Part shown: positions 24,906 to 37,128 of the stretch, piece by piece
Layout of the letters: each line of letters begins with the position of its first letter
Position numbering within the stretch: the stretch's first letter is position 1
Assembly (NCBI RefSeq): GCF_018687715.1
Contig: NC_056755.1
Location: forward strand, 9,869,501-9,933,500
DNA: 64,000 nucleotides
Reading direction: 5' to 3'
DNA from: Carya illinoinensis
Lineage: Eukaryota; Streptophyta; Magnoliopsida; Fagales; Juglandaceae
The notes under the pieces: model-generated
Database searches by the model: none
The model's input: the letters and a program-made list of their open reading frames with translations, nothing else
Told to the model about the DNA's origin: nothing
Position numbers and translations under genes: made by a program

Positions 24906-25690
24906 CAATCTGATATATTCTATTAAACCACATTAATTTGTGATTTCTTTTATGTAATATTTTTATAGTTAAAATATATTCCCCATACATATATATATAT
25001 ATATATATATTATATACAGGGTAAGAATTAAAGAATGAGACCATTGTCCCCATAATTAAAAGTAAATAAAACTCGCAGTCCGCTGATTAAAGCCCACTTG
25101 AAAGTTCTAAACGTCCTTAATGGGCCTCATGTCGGCTTCTCCGTCGTTAATTTCTCTCTCTTCCAACACCGACTCACGAGTCACTGTGTCCAATCACCAC
25201 TCTGATGACGTTCACAACACGTTTTGACCCAAACAGGAGCAGTAGTCTCAATGCTCCAATTGCCAACTTGTCCGGGCATATTCCCACCGTTTCTACATGG
25301 ATTACCATTAATATGACTCCCAGACTCTATATCCACTAAAATAACATAGTTTTCTGAAGTGCAGACCCATTCATTACCAGTTTCACTTTCATACGGCTTG
25401 ATCTCCTGTCTATTTCTTTACTAATATCTGTTACTTCAAGCGCAAGAATTTGGCGGAGCCCAACCCAACCGACTTCAACATTCTTGATCTTTCTTTCTTT
25501 TTTAATTTCCTTGGCGGTTCAAAAGAATGATCTTTCTGTTTCCCACAGTAGAATTTACCTGAATATATTACGCTCTTCCAAACGAAAAGTAGTGCCACCC
25601 GGGGATAATTGTGTTTAGCTCGTTCTGTCTCTGAGAAGCTGCATCTACGTACGTAAATTATAAAGCAATATAGGGTGGTTTACAGTTTAC

Positions 25691-25696
25691 ATGTGA
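25691..25696 (+). promoter_or_regulatory. AUG-stop directly before the ERF start
   Basis: ATGTGA lies directly against the main ATG (ATGTGAATG). It can act as a minimal start-stop upstream ORF. In frame with the main ORF, it corresponds to the Met-Cys start of ABR1-like proteins with the Cys codon changed to TGA (from memory of the family). Confidence 0.6.
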
Positions 25697-27473
25697 ATGC
25701 CAAAGTTGGCGGACAAGCGCGACGGTACGGGAGATGGAGCAGTCGAGGAGACAGAGCTGCATGTTGATGAATGGCTCTTTTACGAACCTAATTACCAGTA
25801 CCCGACGACGACAGAAAGTGCAGCAATATTAGGGCCGATGTTGTCAGAGGTTAGTCGGGAGAAGGAGACGTCGGCCATGGTGTCGGCTTTAACACATGTT
25901 GTGTCGGGAGGAGATCAGTTTCCCGTTGGTTTGATTCGTGATGAGTACAGCTCGGGTTTGAATCCAAGCGTGTCTGATTCTCCTTATTCATTGCATATTG
26001 ATGGAGTTGGGCAGAAAAGAGGACAAGAAGAGGAGGGTGGAGGAGGAGGAGGAGAGCTGTCATGTGAACCGGTTGTTAGGCGGTTTAGAGCTTCTGGTGA
26101 CTTCACACATGGAGGAGGTTCGTCTTCTGGAGTAAGAGGTTAGCAATTTTTCAACTTTTTTTTTCCCATCATCCTATATATGTTGTAGCTTTTCTTTCCT
26201 TGATCCTGTTCATAATTTCCAAGGAATATTACATTTTTCTTTTCCTGTTTTCCGTTTTTGGGATCATTGTTCTAACTCTTTTATGGCATATGCCAGTTTG
26301 TCTGCAAATGTTTCTAAAAATGGAATTTTCTAGCTCTAGAACTGTTCACTCTTATAAACTTTATTAAAAACGAAAATGGAAAAGAATATACACAAATCCA
26401 AATCACTATAATATTTGTTTATTAATCTTGTAGCTATTTTTACACTTCCCTTTCTAGGTTCTGATATGCATGCATTAGAGCCTGTTCTTAATCTTACCGA
26501 GTCTGCTAGTATTATAAAGCTTTTACATCAAAAAAGCAAGAGTAGAAAAAAAAGAATGTTCTGTACTTATCATTGCAACCACCAAATTCTATTCCTTCTG
26601 CATATAGGCCCACACCTGCTCGGGCTGCGTACTTTTTCTTGTTCTTTGATCTCCCTGCATTTCTTGAATTCAAATAGCTGATTAAAAAAAAAGGAACTCA
26701 CTGTTCTTCTATCATATGCAGCTACAGAAAGCTCGAGTACCAGAAGAAGCACAGGAACACAAACAAGAACAGAATTAACTCCAAAATACGAATACAGCAA
26801 AGAAAACTATACAGAAGAACCAAGGAGAAGATACAGGGGAGTGAGACAGAGACCATGGGGAAAATGGGCAGCCGAGATAAGGGACCCATTCAAGGCTTGC
26901 AGAGTGTGGCTAGGCACGTTCGACACAGCCGAAGCAGCTGCACGAGCATACGACGAAGCAGCCCTCCGTTTTAGAGGCAACAAGGCCAAACTCAACTTCC
27001 CCGAGAATGTCACGCGCCAGCAAACATCCGCCAATTCTCCGTCGTCCCAGTTGATCATTTCGGGTTCTCCAAATACCCTTTCGGCCATCACATCCACCGA
27101 TCCCATTGTTCAGTACCCTCAGGCACTTCACCACTTACATGGCTCTGATCACCAGCCTTCAAGCAAGTTCTTGGATTATTCACATCAGTTGGTTGATTCT
27201 CAGAGGGAGGCCATGAGCCTTTATGATCAGATGGTTCTTTCATCCTCAATGGCTTTTCATTTTCAATCGTCTCCTTCGTCAATGCCCTCCTCTTCGCTTG
27301 CTTCATCTGTTTCTTCCTCCTCTTCATCTTCTTCACCAAAACCTTCATTTTCCATGTTTTTCCCCACTCAGACGGCGGTTCACCTTCGGCCGGTCACACC
27401 TCATAGTGCCGGCCCAGATTTTCCAGCACCAGCTTGGTCAGATCCTGGTCACCATAAATCTCCCTCCAAGTAA
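25697..27473 (+). CDS. ABR1: AP2/ERF transcription factor, group X, ABR1-like
   Basis: Nuclear DNA-binding regulator of the ERF family, of the subgroup that includes ABR1/ERF110 and acts in ABA, wound and stress responses. Exons 25697-26138 and 26722-27473 (GT-AG, phase 1) give 397 residues. The single AP2 domain at about 185-242 starts [19 protein letters not shown] and keeps [16 protein letters not shown]. It has Cys207 (FKACRVWLG) where relatives usually have Ala. Upstream features typical of the group are [11 protein letters not shown] at 59-69 and a Gln-Lys-Arg patch followed by Glu and a Gly run. Downstream are LYDQM at 314-318 and a long Ser tract at about 331-355. ABR1 aligns end to end by memory, except that its Met-Cys start falls on ATG TGA here, so translation must begin at 25697. 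The 583-bp intron precedes the DNA-binding domain. Confidence 0.93.
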
Positions 27474-28992
27474 TTTTTCTTTGTTTTTCTTTTAAATAAT
27501 ATTTGTCTTATTAGTATAGACTGATATTGATACCAATTTTCTTCGTTTCGAACTCTGTTTTTTTTTTTTCGTATTCATTTCAAACTGAGATTAAACAAAA
27601 GTAGGCAAATCTATCAGTAAACTTTCTTTTAATATTCTAATCTCTAGAAATACAGCAGCGCCGGTCTGGTTTAAAATCAAATACACTAAAAACCACATCA
27701 TCTTTATACACAAACATATATATATAGATAGTTTTATATTGTCATTGAATTAAATTATTAGTTCTAAATGCAATAAAATAACCGATCAAAATTCTATAAT
27801 GAGTTCTTTCCACACAAGGAGACGAAGAAAGTCTTGGGTTTTGCACTTTTTGAGGGATTCGTTGCCGGTGGCCTTTATCTTAGTAAAATTTGGACTAGTT
27901 GATGATGGTATCGTTTTGGCAACTCCTGGAATTGAAATATGAAATGAAAGTCCAAATTGCGGTTTTCAAGGGGATTGTTCTTTGCGTATGAGCAAACTAC
28001 TTCATTTTTAAAAATAAAAAAATATTCGCAGCATTGTCCCCGATGGAGCATGTATTTGGAGAAAATTTCAAATATAAACCCTATAATTTAGGAGAATGAT
28101 GTTTTAAAAAACCGATTGGGAATTCTTTCAGGGAGAGCTTACTTTTTCCTTTTCACCTCATTGAAGCGCACGTAACTTCAGCTATAAGTTATCCCGTGCT
28201 TCTCTTTTGTCTTATTTTTTTCAAACACGATCTCATTTTGGATTCTATCATTCGGTTGATGCGACCTTTTTTAAATAATTTTATGAATCTGCTTAAATAA
28301 AAAAGTCATTACAAATTTGACATATTAAACGTTGCAATTTAAAATGATAAAATTACAAATTTATATAAACATTTCAATAAAAATATACTTTGGGAAATCT
28401 CTGTTGCTTTCATTGTTCAAATTACTTTCTATTATTATCTATGATCTTTGTTGTAATTAGAATAAGAGTAATCATTTCTCTTCATTCTATACGTTTCAAT
28501 TTTTTTATTTAAAAAAAAAAAATTCAATCAAGGATCTCAATTCAATATAAATTGCTTATTACACTTCAATACATGATTTTTCTAATTTTCTTTGCCAGCA
28601 CGTAGATTTTTTGTTTTTTGTTTTTATTGTATTCATGATGAATGATCTACGAGTTCTTCATTTGCCACCACAACTAGAAACAACAGAGGATACCCCTCTC
28701 ACCGGGACACTTTCTTTCTCAGGCCACGCTTGAACAGTTTTGTTCCTAAAATAACCCATAAAACATCTCTTGCTAAGTGCAACATCCCCCATTTATAAAC
28801 ATCAACTTTTCAAGACGTGAAATCTTATACGCTAAGATTACATTCACCACCCCACATCAATCCACGATGGTACATATTTTCTTGCAGCAATGAAATGTCT
28901 CGGTTGGCTTGCAAGCAACTCTTAACTATCTAGCATATAGCGGAAAACAGGCATCAACCTGTTTGAGGCTCAGCCGATCATTCTCATCTTTC
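27474..28992. other. Intergenic DNA, ERF 3' flank
   Basis: Probable ERF 3' UTR in the first few hundred bases, then AT-rich sequence. The last part (about 28640-28990) is less AT-rich and may be the 3' UTR of the minus-strand exons at 28993-29417. Confidence 0.5.
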
Positions 28993-29417
28993 TCAATTCA
29001 ATAATTCATATAGTTGATCAAGCATTTTTGCAGAATGAATGAAGCGCTCGTGCCTCCATTCATTTATATTAACTGAATGTTCTGCATTCATTGAACTCGG
29101 AAGCTCCCATATGGGAAAAGAGGTACTCTGATCATATAACCAATCTAGAGATGGAAGATAGCTAATCTCCAAAAATGCATATAAAAAGAAAAAAATTCAA
29201 AAAGAAAACAAACATATAAAGTGAAGCACTCAATTTCTTTCCATCGCTAGAAACAAGCCCATTTAGGTTCCCATCATTAGTCAGTGGCAAGGTACGTGCT
29301 GGTAGTAGTATACAAACAAAGTCACTTTCAGTTTCAGAAGCATATCCAAGTTCCCTAGTTCTGATCAAATAACTTGTGCAGAAAAAACCTGATAAATGCG
29401 TGCCTGATCAACCCGGT
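28993..29417 (-). pseudogene. Terminal exons of an unrecognised gene
   Basis: Three exon-like blocks on the minus strand. A 29-nt block at 29389-29417 is flanked by AG and GT and continues in frame into a block from 29360 downward (TRELGYASETESDF, then LPARTLPLTNDGNLNGLV). After a presumed intron, an open block begins near 29160 (YLPSLDWLYDQSTSFPIWEL). It ends LDQLYELLN with a TGA at 28993-28995. The composition and splice signals look like a true C-terminus, but I do not recognise the family. The 5' part is missing: RPN5 ends only 209 bp upstream. It is therefore a truncated copy, a small independent gene, or an alternative 3' end. Confidence 0.4.
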
Positions 29418-29565
29418 CTGCAAAGGTGAAAATCAATCTCTATCTGAGCACTTTAGTTCATGAAAAGACAGCTTAATTTGAGCAACCCGTAAAGAATGAT
29501 CGTGCAGCGGAGTCACCTGAAATAAATGTTATTTCATCTGTTTTTTGTATTCTAAGGATTTATAA

Positions 29566-29568
<3 letters not shown>

Positions 29569-29596
<28 letters not shown>
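29569..29596. repeat. (GA)n microsatellite
   Basis: About 14 GA units just downstream of the RPN5 stop codon. Confidence 0.95.
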
Positions 29597-29601
<5 letters not shown>

Positions 29602-29625
29602 CCAGCAATTAGTGAAGTATATTTT

Positions 29626-32600
29626 TCACACTTTCAGAGCAGCTTTGTGAACCATGGTTTCTTTGTGTATTTGGTGGCAACTCTTCTCAACAAGATCAAG
29701 CAACTTTTCCAAGTTCATTGACCACGAGTTAAGGATGTCGTTGCTATCCTTTGCCGTTTGGAAACAGACAACTCCCATTGGCCGGTCTATTTTTGCCACA
29801 AGTGCCTTGGACACAACCATCTCCGAAAGATGCTTCTCAGCTTCCTAAATTAGGGAAAAACATTCCTACGCCTCACGCTTACAGAAATTGCATTGAAGAA
29901 GAAATGTAAAATTTGAATTTATAGAACCATGGCATCAGATTGCGACATTGATCAAATAGGAGAGAGAAAGAAGAACGCCACAACATATGAATTGAATTTT
30001 GCCAGTTGATATACTAAGCAGATAAATAAATAAAATAATAATGTTGCTTAAGGCATGCAACCAACAAAAAGATTTAAGTGTCATAAAATGTCGATTAGCA
30101 TTTCAGGATTAAAGAATTAAATGTAACTCTCTAAAATTTCATTAACAAACCTGGATACTGAGGCACAACAGTTCTGCAAGTCTCTTCAAGGTGATCCTTG
30201 AATAATACTTTGAAACAACAAGAATATTCTGGAAAAAGCATCAAATAAGTTGCAAAATTTTTTATCAGTGGAAAAGGCATCAAACAAGTTGCTAATGAAT
30301 TGAATGGTCGCATATGAAAAAGAAGGTAACTAAATAATTGTCCCGTCAGCCACTTAAAACTTACATGTGCAATTTTTTTTTTTTTCTTTTCTTGATGAGT
30401 GAAACTTACATGTTCAATAATTCTCTGTCTAAGGTCTTCCGCTGCTTTGTCACCTAAATTTCCTCCAAGCATGCTCTTTTCATTCTCAAACTCATCCTTG
30501 TATGTATTCCAAAGAGACGTCCATTGGATGACCTCCATTGTAACCAGTTGTTTTAATAGCAACCTATAGCATAACATCAAACAGAGCCTCCATCAACCAA
30601 TACTAACAACAGATACTGAACAAGTAAACCAGAGGAAAACATAACAACAACTATAAGGAAAATAAAAAGGCATACCTGAAATTTGGAATCTCAGAGAGAT
30701 TCTTATCCTCCAGGGTAGAATTAAGAAGGCTTGACTGCATTGGATCATGTGGCGAGAGAACTAAGTACCAACAGATTTTCCTCAGGACCTACGAGAAGAA
30801 CAATGTCAGGGAGAGACTAACAGCACTAAGGACGATCTGAAATATAAGAGCTTTACCGGAGTCCACTGCACTGGGTTTTCTTTGACCGATGGAATGTCGT
30901 AAATTGCCTTATAGCAACGACAAATCTCAAGGTAATCATTATTATGGGTATGGTACCTACAAAGATGATGAAACATTGGTGTAAGGTATCTGTTTTCTTC
31001 TGCAATAAAAGAATAACAATATCACCACCCATCAAGCACCATCAATAAAGATGGTTGTCCAAAATCAATTCTAGGAAAAGTATATTGTAAGCATTTTGGA
31101 CATTGTTCCACAACATCAATATTGACATGTTCTGGCACAAGTCTGGTTAGAGAAGTACTTTTATGATCCCATAGGCCATTGAATGACACTGACACATTTA
31201 CGTCATAGTTTGTCTTCTTCTCACCCAAAATCAATCCAACACTAACAATAATAAAATATTGCTTCTTAGAGTAACCACAAATCATCATAATCACAATGAA
31301 CACAACATAAATGTTAAAAACCAGAAAATTGTATCTTGCTTACTTGTTTTTCCTGATCAGCAGAAAAGTTTAGCTTACTAGAAATCGAAATGTTTAAAAC
31401 CAAATTAGAAACTGTGTTGTAGCAGTTGATGTAAGTAACTAGTGCTGCTACAACCAACTAATCAGTCTGATACTGTTGTAGAAACAAACAACAGTACCAG
31501 ATGCTCCAAATGAAGGGAAAAACGTGGCAACAGTTAGGTCTCTAATGTGGCAACAGTAAGTATAATTGTATTTTATGCTTCTTTTTCTAGTTTGTCGGCT
31601 GTAGTTAGGTACTCCTCTCTTGTATACTACCTGTGTACTTGGGCTTTGCCTAATTATGAGGATCAATAAAGATTCTTACTTATCAAACAAAAAAAACGTA
31701 AGTATAATTGCAGTCAAGTGGTACAAGTAGTATCAGAATAATATAAGGTATTTTCCACCAATCATGTCAAAGTCAAACATCTATTTGAGTCTATAGAAAG
31801 CAGTGGCAGGTATACTTTCAGGCAAGTTGTACAATGAGTACCAATTTGATAGAAGATATTTTCCATTGATCATTTCAAAGTCAAAAAGCTATTTGATTTT
31901 CTGGAATAAGTATTAATTCAACTTCTCCCAAGAAATTTTTTCTAAAAAGATTGCACATCAATTCCACAAAAGAAAATTTTGGAAAAGCTTTTATATGAAA
32001 AAAAATTTTACGGTACAAAATACTTTCGCCAAAAAAAGATAAAAAATTTAGCACCAAATAGAGATTTTTGGTAATCACATACAAGGAGAATGCCTATCAT
32101 ATAAACTTCAAGAAAGATTTGCAAGAGAAACTAAGTCCAATCATGGACAAGAAAGTCATAGCAAGAATAAACAAAAGTTACAGGGAAGAAAGAAAATGTG
32201 CGAAGCAATGTTAGCTACCTTATCATTAATTCATAGTAGATCCGCTTCAACTCCAGTAAAGATGGTATATCAGCAGGAGGCTCTTCAACAACATTGTCAC
32301 CTTCTTTTGGCTTCTTCTTTTCTTTTGAAGTATCAGCATCAAAAACCCTAGGACTAATCTTCCTCGACAATATTTGAGCACGAACATAATCCTGGCGGTC
32401 TAAGCACAGACGTACCTGGGAAATTATATTATCAAACAAGTAACACGCAATCATAATCAGTAAATAAACAAAAGAGATGTATCCATACCCTTGTTAAAAG
32501 AGGGAAAATAAAAAAGGCACATACTTGCTCGAGAATGAATGCAATTTTCTCAGTTTTTGCCATGGCACCAAAAGTTTCCACCTGCAATGAAAAGCTTGAT

Positions 32601-35600
32601 AGTCAAATGGGTGTACAGTAAAAAAATGCAGATCTCACCAAATGAACCTGAATCTATCTGTTATGCCAGAATAGAGCATCAAAGAACACCATCACCATAT
32701 TAGATAGCATAAATTTACCGCAATTTCTTGCATCAAATCCGCAGCTTCAGCTATAAGACCCTGTTCCTCCTTAATCTTTGCGAGTTTCTTGATCAACCGC
32801 GCTCTTTCAATTTCAACATATATCTGAATAATAATGAATCTTATTTGAACGAAGTACATGAAACATATCATGTCTAAAATATATATTTGGTTACAGGCAT
32901 GAAACTTATCAGCATATGTTTACCTTCCCGGCAGATACATTATTTAGCGTTTTAATGAGCTCTACACGAGTTTCAAGATCTGGTGTCTCATCTATATACT
33001 GCATTGCTTGCTGCACCATTGCAGTTACAGCCTGTTCAAGAACAGTAGGCCCTGTGAGAAAACTATTTGATCATAAAATCTTTGTGTTTGGAAAACAGAA
33101 ATATACAAAAAGCAGAGCGAACAATAAAGTCCAAATAACCCTTGGCTACATTTCAAATTGTGACTTGCTACTCAAATTATCTTCATATTCAACATTTCAA
33201 CTTACGTGCAAATAACTGAAACTCTATGAGAAACTATGACAAATAGAATGAAGCTCAAAGTAGTCAATATCTAGGGCATGCAAATTCACTTGGATTTATG
33301 CTATACATAGGTACAAGTCCATGCATCTACACATGGGATCATATGACCGCGTGCAAAAGTACACCTAGGCATTCCTTTTTTCATTATCAATGCAATGAAC
33401 CACGATGCCATTCTAACTAAGTAAGAGGGGCTTATGGTGTGGGAGTTTGGAAAATTATCCAGAATGACTGGGATGATTTTCTAGGCAACTGCAGGTTTGA
33501 GGTGGAAAGGGGCACATGGATCAAATTTTGGCATGATATATGGTGTGGAGATGTTGCTTTGAAAAACGCTTTCCCCTTTTCTTTATAGGATTGCGTTTGA
33601 TCAAGGCTCTTCAGTGGCTAATAATATGTGCAGTACTGTTGACTCCATTACTTGGTTTGTGAGATTCACTAGAGCTGCACAGGATTGGGACATGGGAGAC
33701 ATCACTGATTTCTACAGAGTGTTAAATGCGCTGAAGCTAAGGGTAGGAAGGGAAGATAGATTACTCTGGACCTGCACAGGGAACAAGAAATTTTCAGTTC
33801 GTTCATACCACATAGCCTTGTCGACCTATTCCTTCAATGACTTCCCTTGGAAGAACATTTGGAGGAGCAATGTTCCTCTCAAAGTTGTTTTCTTCGGTTG
33901 GGTGGCTTCACATGGTAAATTCTTAACAATTGACAAGTTACGAAAGCGCAGATTCTACATAATGGATTGGTGCTACATGTGCAAATGAAACAGTGAATTA
34001 GCGGACCACCTTCTTCTTCATTGCGAAGTAGTTAAGGTATTGTGGGATGAAATCTTCTTGAGACTTGATATCGCATAGGCCATGCCTAGGAGGGTGATAG
34101 ATTTATTGTCTTGTTGGCGAGGGATTAGAGGCAATCGCCAGATCGCAGCTGTATTGTTGAAATATATGGCTCATACACTGAAAGTAGACATATGGCAGGG
34201 TGTAGCATAGCGGAGAGACAGTATTTGCCTTTTGGGATTGATATTTTGTTTGGGATGTTGATTAGGTTGGGGGAGCGGGGGGCAACACCCCTGCGGTATG
34301 GTACGGGGATATTTTAGTAATTTTCTTAAATATGTCCGTACGTCTAGGGTTAGTATAAATACACATTATGTAACCCTAATTGACTGATAGTGAATTTCGC
34401 ACCGCTCGCTCCCTGTGGATATAGGCACATCGCCGAAACATGTTAAATCTCTGTATCGATTTCTATTTTTCTCTTTTGATCATTCCGTACAATCCACCAG
34501 CAATTGTCACAACATGTATGCAAGATGGTACCTTTATGTCTAATATGGTGCACATGGGACGAAAGAAATGACCGTTGTTTTGATGATAGGGAACATTCCC
34601 CGGATAGTTTTAGAGACTTTTTCTTTCATACTTTGTTGCTTTGGGCCTCTTCTATTGTTTTGAACGGAACAAGTCCTAATGACTTTAAGACTTGTATGCT
34701 ACTATCAGTAGCACGTAGTTTAGTAATTAGACTCTTTCTTGTATACTTCTTGTGCACTCAGGTTTTACCTATTTACGTGGATCAATAAAACTTCTTTTAC
34801 CTATAAAAAAAACTAATATTATGCCATTGTGGTCAGTATTCCATATCTTTTTATGATCCATAGCAGCGCATGGGGAGTATAAAAATTCAAACTAACACGT
34901 ATTGGTCAAGTTATTGACGTGTTATTATTTGCTCAAGTTGATTCAATCAGACATGACAACTTATACTTGCAAACATAGACAGACAGGTACGTTCATTCAA
35001 AACAATGCGTAACAAAACAGGTATTTTTTTAAAAATGTTTTTCCCTGCCTAAACAGTCAAAACTCCAAAATGTTGCAACTAATTTTAGAATGCCATACAA
35101 TTTCAAATAAATGGGGGAGAAAAAGAACATGAATCAATACGTAGGACCAATCAACCGAATAGCTTGAAATCTGTCGGACCAACTTATTATTTCATATTTT
35201 TGTACATAAAATCCCAGTCTCCGAAAGCGTCAACTGAATAATTGAACAAAAAGCACCTGAAAAGACGATTGCAACCCAGAATCCTTAACTAAGCACACAA
35301 AACTTTAGTAACATAACCAAATCTCATCAATCACCAACAAAGGGAAACTAAACACTATGAAAACAACCAAAACCCTGCTCACAATTAGAAGAGCAGCAAA
35401 AGCCCAGATCAAACACACAAGATTCGAACAAACTACCGGTTCCAAGACCAAATCATCAAATACCCACTACACTAGCAAACGAAAAGAACGCAAATAATTT
35501 TAAACCGGACTGACAAATCAACCACAGATACAATTCCTACAAATTCCTTAATAACCTGCTTAAGCTGACCCCGGCGCTTCGACAAGAGAACAATCTGATC

Positions 35601-35853
35601 GTTGAGGGTCTTCCAGGCTCGTGCTTCAAAGCAAAGCTGAAGAATGTCGGTGACAGCCTTTTTGGTGCCAGCCACATCACCGGCCAGCCTCATCTGCTTC
35701 TCCACATTCAGCAATTGCTCTATCGCTGCCTCTAGATTGCCTCCGCCTTCCTGAGAATTTTCAAAGAATCGTATGAAAAAACAGAAGCTTCAGAATCAAC
35801 CGAAAGAGTTTAAGCAAGATTGAAATTCAGATCTTGGCAAAAGAGATTACCAT
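29626..35853 (-). CDS. RPN5: 26S proteasome lid subunit RPN5 (PSMD12)
   Basis: Non-ATPase regulatory subunit of the 19S lid, part of the PCI scaffold that positions the deubiquitinase RPN11. Eleven coding exons, given 5' to 3' on the minus strand: 35853-35851, 35750-35556, 33031-32924, 32823-32719, 32581-32525, 32415-32219, 30956-30857, 30788-30676, 30563-30410, 30228-30151, 29844-29626. All junctions are GT-AG, and the sum is 1329 nt, 442 residues, the length of Arabidopsis RPN5. The first coding exon contributes only the ATG. Recognisable blocks: [97 protein letters not shown]. The C-terminal PCI region (about 300-430) includes [20 protein letters not shown] and [20 protein letters not shown], and the end is [11 protein letters not shown]. 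Intron 2 and intron 6 contain retrotransposon insertions, but no coding damage is seen. Confidence 0.96.
31569..31697 (+). mobile_element. 129-bp LINE tail in RPN5 intron 6
   Basis: Only the 3' end of a LINE: it carries CTTGTATACTACCTGTGTAC, then GATCAATAAAGATTCTTAC and an A-run. It is flanked by exact 13-bp copies of GTAAGTATAATTG (31556-31568 and 31698-31710). The same 3' end occurs in the LINE at 34730-34812. Antisense to RPN5. Confidence 0.85.
33420..34812 (+). mobile_element. 5'-truncated LINE in RPN5 intron 2
   Basis: Shows the part of a plant L1-type ORF2 after the polymerase: [10 protein letters not shown], a [13 protein letters not shown] block, then the reverse-transcriptase zinc-binding domain ([39 protein letters not shown]). 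The 3' end ([18 protein letters not shown]) follows, then AATAAA and an A-run at 34805-34812. It is interrupted at 34155-34514 by a solo LTR. Frame breaks are present near 33585 and after 33988. Plus strand, antisense to RPN5. The 5' limit and target duplication are uncertain; ATGCCATT occurs near both ends. Confidence 0.8.
34155..34514 (+). mobile_element. Copia-type solo LTR inside the LINE
   Basis: A 360-bp LTR begins TGTTGAAATA and ends TCACAACA, with TGTTG/CAACA terminal inverted repeats. It is flanked by a perfect 5-bp duplication TGTAT (34150-34154, 34515-34519). Removing it and one TGTAT joins the LINE frame as [21 protein letters not shown] at about 34354 fits a core promoter. The end section (GGATATAGGCACATCGCCG) resembles U5 of known plant copia elements. 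Confidence 0.9.
34815..35555. other. Remaining RPN5 intron 2 sequence
   Basis: Non-coding intron DNA between the LINE and exon 2. Nothing else seen. Confidence 0.6.
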
Positions 35854-36742
35854 TGAAATTGTTCCGAAATTCTGATCGAAACCCTAGCTGAGAGAAAAAG
35901 AGTGAGGAAGGAGAGAGGCCGAGAAAATGAAAGCAATTGTTTGAAGAACACGAAAGGAGTTTTCCTCTCGTATCCCTGCTTTTCAATCTATTTGTGTTGT
36001 CAGTGTACATATTTGTTAAAGTAAAAATTACTTGTAAGAGAATCTAGGTATTAATATGCGTATTGGATAATCTAATGTAATTAGTTTAAAAGTTAAATTT
36101 TAATAAAAATAATATTAATTTAAAATTTAAATATAATCATAATAATATTAATATTTAGATGGGTACGTAAATTCATTTCTATGCATGAAAACTCGTTTGT
36201 TAAAAATAATTATATATTCTATACTCTTATTCTATTAAATAAGATTTGTCATTCTTTTAAATAAAATATAGTTAATTTTTTATAATTAGATGATTAAAAA
36301 CTATTTGATAAATAATTATTTAATGATAATAAATGTCATTTCTTATTTAATAAAAGAGAAATAATTTAGACACAAAAGATCTATATAAAAATAATTCTAT
36401 AAACTGACATGACTTGATACAATACGTTAGATTATAAAATTACTTTTAGTATAAAATAAATCTAATATATTACATATATTTTAAATAGACAAATTTTATA
36501 AAAGTATTTTATAAAAAATAGATTCTATTAATAAAAAATAATTTTTTTATATTTTTAATTTTCATAAAGTGAAGTCTTTTTTTTTTTTTTTAAGAATTTA
36601 TATAAAACTTATCTATTTGGAGCTTGTACAAATCATTTCTTCAATTTGTTTGTTTCCAATAGGCAATCTAGATAGGTGGACGGATAAATTAGATGCTTTT
36701 ATTTTTAATTTGGTAGATCTATTGATTTTCATAGACTAATAA
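35854..36742. other. RPN5 5' region and AT-rich spacer
   Basis: 35854-36010 is probable 5' UTR and promoter of RPN5. The rest, to 36742, is very AT-rich with no gene. No clear TATA box was picked. Confidence 0.55.
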
Positions 36743-37128
36743 TGTGATGCCCCAAACTTCCATGTATGAAAATGCAGAAATCAAGGCGTTAAGATAATGA
36801 CAACATGGGTTACGTACCCTAACGACAAGTGTTAAGTGTGTGCACATATAATACGTGTAAAATTAAAGACGCAGTGGATACATTAAAATTAATCAATTAA
36901 GTATCAGAATTGTTAAATACAAATTCACTTAAATATAAGCATTTAAAAAAAAATTACAGTTATCTAAAGAAAATATAAATAAACTAAAATACAATATCTA
37001 AAAGTAGAAAACAAATCCCAACACATAAGAAAGTGACCTCATATCACTCATTCGACGGACTTATGCTCTACTTCATCATCTGCATCAAAAGATACGGTAC
37101 TATAAAACGGTACCGCGGGGTATCAAAT
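36743..37128 (-). mobile_element. Old Ty3/gypsy LTR, left part
   Basis: Starts TGTGATGCCCCAAAC and follows the layout of the younger LTR start (TGTGACGCCCCCAAA), with GATAATGACAAC, ACGACAAGTG and CGCAGTGGATA in the same order but about a quarter of positions changed. It stops at the CAAAT duplication of the nested element and resumes at 45068. Confidence 0.85.
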
